From JBBQDZ01 sp038237515 (GTDB taxonomy: Bacteria; Actinomycetota; Thermoleophilia; Gaiellales; Gaiellaceae): a stretch of 29,558 bases of DNA. Shown here piece by piece: positions 15,345 through 23,128 of this stretch. Both the position numbers and the translations under genes were made by a program. The stretch is taken from assembly GCA_038237515.1 (NCBI GenBank), contig JBBRYP010000059.1, forward strand, positions 1 through 29,558, written 5' to 3'. A model generated the notes under the pieces. That model was not told the DNA's origin and did not search any database. It worked only from the letters and a program-made list of their open reading frames with translations. Each line of letters begins with the position of its first letter. Within the stretch, counting starts at the first letter, position 1.

Positions 15345-15584
15345 CTAGTAGTAGTCGGCGCGCGCCGGTGGGCCTTCCTCGACCACAGTCCGGCGGCGGG
15401 TCGCCCAGTAGCCGGGCCCCGCCCACGACGACCAGAAGATCATCGACAGGAGCGCGCCCGCCGCGCCCACGGCCATCAGGATCCAGCCGACGGTGTGCAC
15501 GTTGACGGCCGACGTCGTCGCGTGAACCGCGAACGCGAGAATCGCGCCGATCGCGATCAGAAAGATGCTCACTCCAAGTCCCAT
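15345..15584 (-). CDS. Small two-helix membrane protein, DUF6458-like
   Basis: A 79-residue protein from ATG 15584 with a perfect AAGGAGG ribosome site. Two transmembrane helices, about 3-21 (GVSIFLIAIGAILAFAV) and about 31-50 (VGWILMAVGAAGALLSMIFW), are joined by a short loop. The tail WATRRRTVVEEG with a terminal Tyr-Tyr is basic then acidic and probably cytoplasmic. The pattern matches small actinobacterial membrane proteins grouped as DUF6458, of unknown function. It is divergent from the cytochrome oxidase operon and ends in a strong hairpin, so it is probably a single-gene transcript. Confidence 0.78.
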   Translation of the reverse strand: MGLGVSIFLIAIGAILAFAVHATTSAVNVHTVGWILMAVGAAGALLSMIFWSSWAGPGYWATRRRTVVEEGPPARADYY

Positions 15585-15670
15585 TCAGCCTCCTTAGCGT
15601 CCCCTGGTGGTCTGTCTCAGCGCCTCGCCACCTGTAACGGCGAAAGGACGGCTCCGGTTACGCCTGCACC

Positions 15671-15688
15671 ATCCCTCGATCGAGGGAT
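15671..15688. promoter_or_regulatory. Perfect 18-bp palindrome upstream of the oxidase operon, candidate operator
   Basis: ATCCCTCGATCGAGGGAT reads identically on both strands and has no spacer. It lies 40-57 bases before the annotated coxB start in the divergent promoter region. It is a plausible site for a dimeric regulator; no regulator is identified. Confidence 0.4.
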
Positions 15689-15727
15689 TGCGCTCTCCCT
15701 CCGCCCCCCTGCCGGTCGCCCCGTCGC

Positions 15728-16810
15728 TTGTCCCGCCGCTCGCCCCGCGGTTCGCCGGGGCAGTCGCTGCAGGGTTTGGTTAGTCTCGGGCGCGCGTTGC
15801 GCAGGGGCTCGGTCGTCCAACTCGTCTTGATCGGCGCGCTCATCGGCGGCGCCGTCACGGCCGCTGCCCTCCTGATCCCCTGGCTCCCTCCGTCGGCCTC
15901 GAAGGAACGCGGCGGGATCGACTTCGTCTTCTGGTTTACGACGGGGATCTGCATCACGATCTTCGCCCTCGTCTCGGCCGTGATCATCTACTCGATCATG
16001 CATTTCCGGGCGGGGCCGGACGACGATTCCGACGGTCTGCCGATTCATGGCCACACCGGCCTCGAGATCGTCTGGACGGCGGTCCCGGTGGTGCTCGTGA
16101 CGGCGATCTCGGTCGCGAGCGCCGCCGTTCTCCACCGCAACGATCACGTTCCGAAGCGCCACCTCACGGTGGAGGTGATGGGCCAGCAGTTCGCCTGGAG
16201 CTTCAAGTACGACGACGAAGGCGGCCTCTCGACGGGGATGCTGCGCCTGCCGGTGAACGAGGCGGTGCTGCTGAAGATCACGGCTCTCGACGTCATCCAC
16301 TCGTTCTGGGTGCCGGAGTTCGGGCAGAAGCTCGACGCACTGCCGGGCTCCGTGAACAATCTCGTGATCACCCCGAACAAGATCGGGCGCTACCCGGTCA
16401 TCTGTACGGAGCTCTGCGGGCTGGGCCACGCGCTCATGCGCACCTCCGCGATCGTGATGAGCAAGGGCGGCTACGAGGCCTGGGTGCGCGCGCAGCGCCG
16501 CGCGCTGAACGGCCCGAAGACCGGCGCCGGGAAGGCCGTCTTCGCGAATCAAGGCTGCAACTCGTGCCACACGCTGAAGGCTGCCGCGGCGACCGCGAAG
16601 GTGGGGCCGGACCTCGATAAGCTGCCCGCCGAGGCGAAGCGCGCCGGGAAGCCGCTCGAGCAGTTCGTCAGGGAGTCGATCATCGACCCGAACGCATACA
16701 TCGAGCCCGGATACCACCCGAACGTGATGCCGGAGGTCTACAAGCAGCTTCCGAAGGACCAGCTGGACGGCCTCGTGCAATTCCTCGTCCAATCGAGCAA
16801 GGGGTCGTAA
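15728..16810 (+). CDS. coxB: Cytochrome c oxidase subunit II fused to a C-terminal cytochrome c domain
   Basis: The furthest credible start is TTG 15728 (360 residues); TTG 15776 or 15797 may be the true start, since the first 23 residues are Arg/Ser-rich and lack a ribosome site. Hydrophobic helices lie at about 31-53, 66-91 and 112-134. The cupredoxin CuA site is complete: His191 in DVIHSFWVPEF, then Cys226, Glu228, Cys230, His234 and Met237 in CTELCGLGHALM. A covalent haem c site follows, CNSCH at 277-281, with Met334 in NVMPEVYKQL as likely axial ligand. The subunit accepts electrons and passes them to subunit I across the membrane; the fused haem makes this a caa3-type enzyme. First gene of the oxidase operon. 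Confidence 0.95.
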   Translation: MSRRSPRGSPGQSLQGLVSLGRALRRGSVVQLVLIGALIGGAVTAAALLIPWLPPSASKERGGIDFVFWFTTGICITIFALVSAVIIYSIMHFRAGPDDDSDGLPIHGHTGLEIVWTAVPVVLVTAISVASAAVLHRNDHVPKRHLTVEVMGQQFAWSFKYDDEGGLSTGMLRLPVNEAVLLKITALDVIHSFWVPEFGQKLDALPGSVNNLVITPNKIGRYPVICTELCGLGHALMRTSAIVMSKGGYEAWVRAQRRALNGPKTGAGKAVFANQGCNSCHTLKAAAATAKVGPDLDKLPAEAKRAGKPLEQFVRESIIDPNAYIEPGYHPNVMPEVYKQLPKDQLDGLVQFLVQSSKGS

Positions 16811-16814
16811 CGCC

Positions 16815-18758
16815 CTGACTGCGATAACCGCCGATCACGACCTTCACGTCTCGCCGCCGGGTTCCCCGCCCAGGGGCTGGCGACGCTTCACCGCTCCCGG
16901 ATTTCTCCGAGTCCTCTGGACGGTGCCGCTCTTCTTCGGCATCGGCGCAGGGCTGATGGTGCTCGTCCGCTTCGCCGAGGGCTGGCACCCCGTCTGGAAG
17001 GGCGTCACGCTGACGACGATCGAGCTCGTGATGGTGCCGCTCGGCTTCCTGAGCGGGATCGGCGGCTTCGACTACTGGCTCGGGTACGCAATCGGCCAGC
17101 CGACGAAGCCGGAGGACCACTCGGGCCACGGTGCGAAGAGCTGGCGCGACTACTTCCGCGTCAACACCGACCACAAGGTGATCGGGGTGCAGTACCTCGT
17201 GACGACGATCTTCTTCTTCGTCGCGGCGGGCCTGCTGGCGATGATCCTGCGCGCCGAGCTGGCGCGGCCCGGGATGCAGTTCGTCGACAACCAGACCTTC
17301 AACGGGCTGTTCTCGGTCCACGCGTCGCTGATGATCTTCCTGTTCGTGATCCCGGCCTTCGCGGGGCTCGGCAACTACGTCATCCCGCTGATGCTCGGGG
17401 CGCCCGACATGGCCTTCCCGCGCCTGAACGCGCTCTCGTTCTGGCTGCTGCCGATCGCGGGGATCATGATGCTGGCGAGCTTCCTCGCCCCGGGCGGCGC
17501 CTTCGCGAGCGGTTGGACGGCTTACGCCCCGCTCGCCTCCACCCACCAGCCGATGGGGACGATCTTCTTCCAGATGGCCGTGCAGTGGGCGGGGGCGTCG
17601 TCGATCATGACCGCGCTCAACTTCCTCGTCACGATCATCACGATGCGGGCGCCCGGCATGACCTTCTGGCGGATGCCGTTGCTCGTCTGGGCGAACTTCA
17701 CGACCTCGCTCCTCGTCGTGCTCGCGACGCCTTTCATCGCCGGTTCCCAGTTCTTCAACATGTTCGATCGGGTGCTCCACACCCACTTCTTCGACGCGGG
17801 CGCGGGAGGCTACCCGCTCGGGTACCAGCACATCTTCTGGTTCTACTCACACCCGGCCGTCTACATCATGATGCTGCCCGGCTTCGGGATCGTCTCGGAG
17901 GTGCTCGCCGTGATGGCGCGCAAGCCCGTCTTCGGCTACCGCCTGATGGCGCTCTCGCTGATGGCGATCCTCGTGCTCGGCTTCTCGGTGTGGGCGCACC
18001 ACATGTTCGTCGCAGGAGTCGCCTCCTGGCTGCGCGTCCCGATGATGGTCACCTCGATGATCATCGCCGTGCCGACGGGGATCAAGGTGTTCTCGTGGTT
18101 AGCCACGATCTGGGAAGGCAAGCTCAACTTCTCGACGCCGATGCTGTTCGCGCTCGGGTTCCTCTCGATGTTCGTGATCGGCGGTCTCTCCGGCATCTAC
18201 CTCGCCGCGGTCCCGATCGACATCCACGTCTCCGACACGTACTTCGTCGTCGCGCACATCCACTACGTGCTCTTCGGGGGGTCGCTGTTCACGATCTTCG
18301 CGGGAATCTACTTCTGGTTCCCGAAGATGACCGGCCGGATGTACAACGAGCGGCTCGGGAAGCTTCATTTCTGGCTCACGTTCATCGGCTTCAACCTCAC
18401 CTTCTTCCCGATGCACTGGCTCGGGATCCAGGGCATGCCGAGGCGGGTGTCCGACTACGCGCCGAAGTTCGCGAACCTGAACATGTTCATCTCGATCGCG
18501 TCCTTCGGGCTCGGGATCTCGACCGTCGTCTTCCTCTACAACATGATCACGAGCTGGGCCCGCGGCCCCCTCGCCGGGGCGAACCCGTGGCGCTCGCTGA
18601 CGCTCGAGTGGCAGGTTTCCTCGCCCCCGCCGATCTTCAACTTCGACGAGATCCCGCAGGTCGTCGGCAACCCGTACGAGTACGGCGTGCCGGGCGCGCG
18701 CCACGCCGTCTTCGCGCACGAGCGGGCGGCAGAGCTCGAGGCGGCGCCGACGAGATGA
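16815..18758 (+). CDS. ctaD: Cytochrome c oxidase subunit I, A2-type, with extra N-terminal helices
   Basis: The frame is open and protein-like from CTG 16815, four bases after the coxB stop; the first conventional start, GTG 16923, would fall inside a hydrophobic helix (FLRVLWTVPLFFGIG). I therefore propose the CTG start (647 residues). Two additional N-terminal helices precede the standard oxidase core, which begins at DHKVIGVQY. Counting from the CTG, ligands are His169 (haem a, SVHASLMIF), His346 and Tyr350 (CuB and cross-linked Tyr, YSHPAVYIM), His395-His396 (CuB, WAHHMF), and His481 and His483 (haems, AHIHYVL). The YSHP motif in place of GHPEV marks the A2 type. It reduces O2 and pumps protons. 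Its stop overlaps the next start (ATGA). Confidence 0.96.
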   Translation: MTAITADHDLHVSPPGSPPRGWRRFTAPGFLRVLWTVPLFFGIGAGLMVLVRFAEGWHPVWKGVTLTTIELVMVPLGFLSGIGGFDYWLGYAIGQPTKPEDHSGHGAKSWRDYFRVNTDHKVIGVQYLVTTIFFFVAAGLLAMILRAELARPGMQFVDNQTFNGLFSVHASLMIFLFVIPAFAGLGNYVIPLMLGAPDMAFPRLNALSFWLLPIAGIMMLASFLAPGGAFASGWTAYAPLASTHQPMGTIFFQMAVQWAGASSIMTALNFLVTIITMRAPGMTFWRMPLLVWANFTTSLLVVLATPFIAGSQFFNMFDRVLHTHFFDAGAGGYPLGYQHIFWFYSHPAVYIMMLPGFGIVSEVLAVMARKPVFGYRLMALSLMAILVLGFSVWAHHMFVAGVASWLRVPMMVTSMIIAVPTGIKVFSWLATIWEGKLNFSTPMLFALGFLSMFVIGGLSGIYLAAVPIDIHVSDTYFVVAHIHYVLFGGSLFTIFAGIYFWFPKMTGRMYNERLGKLHFWLTFIGFNLTFFPMHWLGIQGMPRRVSDYAPKFANLNMFISIASFGLGISTVVFLYNMITSWARGPLAGANPWRSLTLEWQVSSPPPIFNFDEIPQVVGNPYEYGVPGARHAVFAHERAAELEAAPTR

Positions 18759-19606
18759 GCGACCTGCCCCGGCATGTGCTCGTCGTCGCCAACGAGACGG
18801 TCGCCGGCGCCAGCCTGATCGATTCGCTGCGCGAGCGCACGAAGGCCGGCCCGTTGCAGGTGACCGTGGTCTGTCCGGTGAGCGCGCCGCGCGACGGCTA
18901 CGTCGTCTACGAGGACACGCGCCGCGCCTCGGCTGGGCGACGGCTCGACCGGACGCTCCAGCTGCTGCGCGAGGCGGCGATCCCCGCGCAGGGGTTCGTG
19001 CTCGAGAGCGACCCGGTCAACGCGGCGCGCGACGCGCTGGCGCAGCTCGAGCCTCCGGTCGACGAGATCCTCGTCTCCACGCATCCCGAGGAGCGCTCGG
19101 GCTGGCTGAGGCGAAACGTGATCGATGGGATCCGGCGAGCGGCGGGATCCACCCCCGTGGAGCACGTCGTCGTCGATCCCCGTGCCGAGAGCGGTCAGGC
19201 CAACGTCCTCGTGATCGCCAACGAGACAGTAGTGGGCGAGCCGTTGCTGGCGCGGATCCGCGAGCGCGCCGCTCGAGGGCCCGCCAGCTTCCTCGTTGTC
19301 TCGCCGCAGTCCGATCCTGCCGCGGCACGCCATCCTGACGCAGAGCGCCGGTTGCGCCGCACGCTCACGGCCTTGCGCAGCGAGGGCATCGACGCGCACG
19401 GTCAGGTTGCTCACCCCGATCCGTATGCGGCCGCGCTGCACGCCGTGCGCGACGAGCGGGTGGACGAGATCATCGTTTCGACCTTCCCCCAGGCCCGTTC
19501 CGGCTGGCTGCGCCGCGACCTCGTCGAGCGCATCCGCCAGGGGACGAAGCTGCCGGTCGACCACGTCGTCGTCGAGGAGCGCCGGCCGGCGGGGGTCGGG
19601 AGCTAG
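18755..19606 (+). CDS. Protein with two tandem USP-like alpha/beta domains, encoded in the oxidase operon
   Basis: A 283-residue soluble protein whose ATG overlaps the ctaD stop. It is an internal duplication: HVLVVANETVAG...SLIDSLRER at about 7-26 and NVLVIANETVVGEPLLARIRER at about 150-171 begin the two halves. Each half ends with the same signature, STHPEERSGWLRR and STFPQARSGWLRR, followed by a strand HVVVD/HVVVEE. The alternating strand/helix layout resembles universal stress proteins, but the usual ATP-binding G-x2-G-x9-G-S/T motif is not seen. Position within the oxidase operon suggests a role in regulating, assembling or sensing the state of the oxidase; that is inference. A third copy is in the gene at 20376. 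Confidence 0.8.
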   Translation: MSDLPRHVLVVANETVAGASLIDSLRERTKAGPLQVTVVCPVSAPRDGYVVYEDTRRASAGRRLDRTLQLLREAAIPAQGFVLESDPVNAARDALAQLEPPVDEILVSTHPEERSGWLRRNVIDGIRRAAGSTPVEHVVVDPRAESGQANVLVIANETVVGEPLLARIRERAARGPASFLVVSPQSDPAAARHPDAERRLRRTLTALRSEGIDAHGQVAHPDPYAAALHAVRDERVDEIIVSTFPQARSGWLRRDLVERIRQGTKLPVDHVVVEERRPAGVGS

Positions 19607-19769
19607 TGCACCGCCCGGCGAATACGGCGTGCCCCGGCGGCTGTAGGGCGGCGCTGGATCCGCGCCCTCGGTTGCGCCGATCTGCCCGCGTATCGACCCT
19701 CCCCGCGCTCTTGCCCAGCTTGCTCTTCGCTTGCCAGGATCATCACCCCGTTCACCGGACGGCGAACTG

Positions 19770-20363
19770 ATGGAAGCCCACGCGACACACGCCCACGGGC
19801 CTCCCCTCGCGCACCAGAGCTCGCGCGTCGACTCGCGCGTGCTCGGGATGTTCCTGTTCATCGCATCGGAGATCATGCTCTTCGGCTCGTTCTTCACGGC
19901 CTACTTCTTCATCCGGGTCGTCAACCACGAGCCCTGGCCGCCGTCGCAGTTCCACCTGCCGATCTACGTAGCCGGCGTCAACACGATCATCCTCGTCACC
20001 TCGAGCGCGACCGTCCACTGGGCGCTCCAGTCGATCAAGCGAGGGCATCGCGCCGGCTTGCAGGCCGGCCTCGTTCTGACGTTCCTGATGGGGCTGACGT
20101 TCCTGCTGACGCAGATCATGGAGTACTCGCGCGTCGGCTTCGCACCGCGCGATCAGTCGTTCGGCACGATCTTCTACTGCCTCACGGGCCTCCACGGAGC
20201 GCACGTCTTCGTCGGCCTGACGCTGCTGCTCTTCGCGACGATCCGCGCCTTCCGGGGCCACTTCTCGCCGGAGCACCACCACGGGGTGGAGATCCCGGGA
20301 ATCTACTGGCACTTCGTCGACGTAATGTGGATCGTGGTCTACGCCACCGTCTATCTCCTCTAG
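19770..20363 (+). CDS. ctaE: Cytochrome c oxidase subunit III
   Basis: The start is ATG 19770, giving 197 residues after a His-rich leader (MEAHATHAHGPP). Five transmembrane helices are visible, as in the short form of the family that lacks the first two helices of the mitochondrial protein. Typical motifs: GMFLFIASEIMLFGSFFTAY, LTQIMEYSRVGF with the conserved Glu, LTGLHGAHVFVGL, and a C-terminal IPGIYWHFVDVMWIVVY. Subunit III stabilises subunit I and helps sustain proton uptake. It is separated from the upstream USP-like gene by 163 bp without a clear gene, so an extra promoter is possible. Confidence 0.95.
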   Translation: MEAHATHAHGPPLAHQSSRVDSRVLGMFLFIASEIMLFGSFFTAYFFIRVVNHEPWPPSQFHLPIYVAGVNTIILVTSSATVHWALQSIKRGHRAGLQAGLVLTFLMGLTFLLTQIMEYSRVGFAPRDQSFGTIFYCLTGLHGAHVFVGLTLLLFATIRAFRGHFSPEHHHGVEIPGIYWHFVDVMWIVVYATVYLL

Positions 20364-20375
20364 AAGGGTCAGACA

Positions 20376-21017
20376 GTGCGAAATCCGCTCCGAAGCGAGG
20401 CAGAGGCGTACCGCTTCCTGCTGCTGACGATCGGGTATTTCGGCCTGATCGTCGCGGCTGCGATCGCCAACCGCTGGGCGGGCCTCGCCGTCTTCGTCGT
20501 CCTCACTCTCGCCGCGGCGGCCTTCGTGATGCGCCGCCGAGAGCGAGAGGAGCCTCGCGCGGTTGCGCCTAGACCAAGCGGGGAGGACGAGCGGCGGATC
20601 CTCGTCGTCGCGAACGAGACCGTCGGCGGCGCCGAGCTGCTCGATTGTCTCGAGAAGAAGGCCGAGGGGGTTCACGAGCACGTGCTGGTCGTCTGCCCGG
20701 CCCTCAACTCTCCGCTCAAGCACTGGATGTCCGACGAGGACGGCGCCCGGGCGGGCGCTCAGGTCCGCCTCGACGGCTCGCTCGAGCGGCTGCGGTCAGC
20801 CGGCGTCGAGGCGGAAGGGGAGGTCGGCGACGGCGACCCGCTGCAAGCGATGGAGGATGCGCTGCGCACCTTCGGCGCGGACGAGATCGTCATCTCGACC
20901 CATCCTCCGGGGCGGTCGAACTGGCTCGAGCGCGGGGTCGTGACGGCGGCTCGGGAGCGTTTCGCGGTGCCGATCACCCACGTGGTCGTCGACCTCGAGC
21001 GCGAACAGGCTCAGTAG
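20376..21017 (+). CDS. Membrane-anchored USP-like protein at the end of the oxidase operon
   Basis: A 213-residue protein from GTG 20376, twelve bases after ctaE, with AAGGG upstream. Residues about 14-52 form two transmembrane helices (FLLLTIGYFGLIVAAAIAN; AGLAVFVVLTLAAAAFVM), the hairpin expected of a small oxidase subunit. After an Arg/Glu linker a single USP-like domain (about 72-210) follows: RRILVVANETVGGAELLDCL, VLVVCPAL, and the signature STHPPGRSNWLERG with a final HVVVDLE. It is clearly homologous to both halves of the protein encoded at 18755. The helices would hold the domain on the cytoplasmic face next to the oxidase. Function is unknown; association with the oxidase is inferred from context. 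Confidence 0.8.
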   Translation: MRNPLRSEAEAYRFLLLTIGYFGLIVAAAIANRWAGLAVFVVLTLAAAAFVMRRREREEPRAVAPRPSGEDERRILVVANETVGGAELLDCLEKKAEGVHEHVLVVCPALNSPLKHWMSDEDGARAGAQVRLDGSLERLRSAGVEAEGEVGDGDPLQAMEDALRTFGADEIVISTHPPGRSNWLERGVVTAARERFAVPITHVVVDLEREQAQ

Positions 21018-21061
21018 GCCGAGAGCGACTCCGCGCGGTGACGCCCGCGCTCGCTCGCGCG

Positions 21062-21793
21062 CTACTTCTGGGCCTTGATGAAGTCGACGAGCGCCTTCGC
21101 GTCCGCCTGCGCCACCGAGTGCGGCTTGATCGCGGCGCTCATGATCCCGGGTTGGTACCCCTTCACGATCTGCTTGTCGGGATCCTCGATCGCCTCGAGC
21201 AGGTACGCGTCGCCGGCGGTGGCGGTGGTGCCGTCGGCGAGCGGCACCTTCGAGCCGGCGAGGCCCTTGAAGGTGGGGCCCGCGCCGGGTGAGCCGTTCA
21301 GCGAGTGGCAGCCGTTGCAGCCGAGGGAGCCGTAGAGCGCCATCCCCTTGCCGCCGCCGGCACCGCCGCCCCCTGTCGAGGTGGGCGGTGGAGGTGGAGG
21401 TGCCGCGCCGCCGCCCGCCGAGGGCTTCCCGGCCACCCGGGCGACGTAGGCGGCGACGTCCTCTGCGTCCTTGCCGTGGAACAGGTTCGCGGGCATCGGC
21501 GGGACGGCGAACCGGATCTGGTCGAGCACGACGTCCTCGATCGTCGACTCGTCGAAGCCCTCGCGACGGGCGCCGGCGAAGGCGTCGTCGAGGTTCGGCC
21601 CGACGCGGCCCTGCGAGCCCGTGTCGGCGAGGATGTGGCAGGAGGAGCAGCTCGGCTTCGTCCGGGCCGCCATCGAGAAGAGCTCCTTGCCGTGCCCGGC
21701 GTCGCCGCCGGAGGAGCGCCCGCCGGTGCCGCAACCTGCGAGGAGGAGCCCGAGCAGGCCCACGGCGGCGAGGATGAGTGCCCGGCGCCTCAC
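21062..21793 (-). CDS. Diheme cytochrome c lipoprotein
   Basis: A 243-residue protein from GTG 21793. The signal peptide ends in lipobox LLAGC (Cys21), anchoring it outside the membrane. Domain 1 has CSSCH at 49-53 with Met100 (PPMPANLF) as likely axial ligand; domain 2 has CNGCH at 159-163 with Met218 (PGIMSA). The domains are joined by a Pro- then Gly-rich linker at about 126-148. It is a probable electron carrier delivering electrons to the caa3-type oxidase, whose operon ends 44 bp away on the opposite strand. It is the last gene of a minus-strand run that also holds a STAS protein and a TPR protein. Confidence 0.93.
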   Translation of the reverse strand: MRRRALILAAVGLLGLLLAGCGTGGRSSGGDAGHGKELFSMAARTKPSCSSCHILADTGSQGRVGPNLDDAFAGARREGFDESTIEDVVLDQIRFAVPPMPANLFHGKDAEDVAAYVARVAGKPSAGGGAAPPPPPPTSTGGGGAGGGKGMALYGSLGCNGCHSLNGSPGAGPTFKGLAGSKVPLADGTTATAGDAYLLEAIEDPDKQIVKGYQPGIMSAAIKPHSVAQADAKALVDFIKAQK

Positions 21794-21810
21794 GCGCGTG
21801 ATGCTATGGG

Positions 21811-22176
21811 CTACGCGGGATCTGAGGCGGCGGTGCGAAGCGCCGCGAGCGCCTCGTCCCGGCTCGGGTAGATGGTGAACACGCGATCGAGGCCGGTGAT
21901 CTCGAAGATCTTCGTGATGTTCCGGTCGCTACACACGAGCGAGAGCTGACCGTCGTTGCCGCGCAGGCGCTTGACGCCGCCCACGAGCACCCCGAGAGTC
22001 GTGGAGTCGATGAAGGTTGTCTCGGAGAAGTCGACGACGACCTCCTTGCCGCCGTTCCCGATCACGTCCAGCAGCTGCTGCTTGAACTCGGGTGCGGTGT
22101 AGAGATCGACTTCGCCCGTGAGCGAGATCACGTAGGCGCCGTCGCCGACCTTCTCGGTGCTGATGTCGAAGTTCAT
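21811..22176 (-). CDS. STAS-domain anti-sigma-factor antagonist
   Basis: A 121-residue single STAS domain from ATG 22176 with GGGGGAC upstream. It has the strand-helix pattern of SpoIIAA/RsbV-type proteins: YVISLTGEVDLYTAPEFKQQ, then VVVDFSETTFIDSTTLGVLV with Ser58 in the position phosphorylated by an anti-sigma kinase, and LVCSDRNITKIFEITGLDRV. Such proteins bind and sequester an anti-sigma factor kinase when unphosphorylated, releasing a sigma factor. No kinase or sigma gene is in the window, so its partner is encoded elsewhere. It sits 17 bp upstream of the diheme cytochrome gene on the same strand. Confidence 0.93.
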   Translation of the reverse strand: MNFDISTEKVGDGAYVISLTGEVDLYTAPEFKQQLLDVIGNGGKEVVVDFSETTFIDSTTLGVLVGGVKRLRGNDGQLSLVCSDRNITKIFEITGLDRVFTIYPSRDEALAALRTAASDPA

Positions 22177-22240
22177 CCGTCCCCCGTGAGCGTCATGGAG
22201 CCTCCGTCCTGCCCTCCGCGGGCAAGTCTAGACCGTCTAA

Positions 22241-23128
22241 TCAACCCTGTGACGCGGAGCTCGACGCAGGCGGGCGCTGCGAGGCCTGGAGCTGCTTGAT
22301 CCGCTTTCGGATCAGCGGCGCGTCCGGGCTGTCCGGCGCGACCTTGAGGAAGCGCTTGTAGGCGGCGATCGCCGATGGAATGTCGCCCACGCCCTCGGCG
22401 GTCTGGCCGAGCTGGATCAGCAGGGTCGGCAGGTCGGGCGTGTTCGCGCTGAGTGCCACCGCCTTCTTGTACGCGGAGACCGCGCTCGACCCGGCGGCCT
22501 GGAAGTTGCTGAGCGCCGCCGTGCGCCGCTGGCTGAGGCCCTGCTGGATCGCGGCGCTGAGCGGATCCTTCTGGAGCTCCTTGGCGAGGAAGCTCGTCGG
22601 CGGGACGCCGAACCCGTTGCTCGGAAGACTCGCGGTCTCCGCCTGGATCGCGAGCACCTCGTCGTAGTAGCGCTGCGCACGGACGATGTAGTCGCCGCCG
22701 AGCTCGACCCACACCTCCCGGTCGCGCGGGCGGAGCGCGAGATAGCGCTCGAGCGGCACGATCGCGTCCTCGCGGCGACCCTTCCCGGTGTAGGCGGTCG
22801 CGAGGTCACGGTATCCCTTCGAATCTTTCGGATGCTTCGCGACCTCCTTCTCGGCCTTGCTGATCGCGTTGCCGCCGCGGTGGAAGAGGTTCCCGAAGTT
22901 TCCCTGGAACAGGTCGCCGATGCCCGACGAGCCGGAGCCGACGCCGAGCAGGACGAAGCCGAAGCCGAAGACGATGACGAGTAAGACGAAGATGGGCTTC
23001 GTGCCGCGCCGAAGCCGCATGAAGAACATCTGCTGCTCGGCTACGTCGGGCTTGCGAGCAGCGGCTCGCTTCCGCTGCGGAGCATCCGGCTGCGGGCTTG
23101 GTTTGCGGCGTGTTGCACCTCGGGCCAT
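22241..23128 (-). CDS. Membrane-anchored TPR protein
   Basis: A 295-residue protein from ATG 23128 with GGGAG upstream. A basic N-terminus leads to AEQQMFFMRLRRGTKPIF and one transmembrane helix (about 43-62), then a Gly-rich GSGSSGIGDLFQGNFG segment. Residues about 85-280 are alpha-helical with tetratricopeptide-like repeats: KHPKDSKGYRDLATAYTGKG, ERYLALRPRDREVWVELGGD, and AIAAYKRFLKVAPDSPDA. The TPR part would lie outside the membrane and bind proteins; no enzyme motif is seen. I recall EQQMFFM-containing proteins of this layout in Thermoleophilia-like genomes, without known function. Its start overlaps the upstream amidohydrolase gene by 88 bp. Confidence 0.85.
   Translation of the reverse strand: MARGATRRKPSPQPDAPQRKRAAARKPDVAEQQMFFMRLRRGTKPIFVLLVIVFGFGFVLLGVGSGSSGIGDLFQGNFGNLFHRGGNAISKAEKEVAKHPKDSKGYRDLATAYTGKGRREDAIVPLERYLALRPRDREVWVELGGDYIVRAQRYYDEVLAIQAETASLPSNGFGVPPTSFLAKELQKDPLSAAIQQGLSQRRTAALSNFQAAGSSAVSAYKKAVALSANTPDLPTLLIQLGQTAEGVGDIPSAIAAYKRFLKVAPDSPDAPLIRKRIKQLQASQRPPASSSASQG

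Noticed and set aside
15634..15661. GTAAC...GTTAC inverted repeat upstream of coxB, considered as part of a riboswitch
   Set aside because: Only five base pairs; none of the conserved elements of cyclic-di-GMP, cyclic-di-AMP or cobalamin riboswitches is present.
17513..18754. Long plus-strand frame through ctaD leading into the double USP-like gene
   Set aside because: It is an Arg/His/Asp-rich shadow of ctaD in another frame; the real gene begins at the ATG overlapping the ctaD stop.
19617..19634. GGCGAATACGGCGTGCC after the double USP-like gene resembles the EYGVP codons at the end of ctaD (18678-18691)
   Set aside because: The match is about 14 bases with no flanking similarity; too short to claim a ctaD remnant or duplication.
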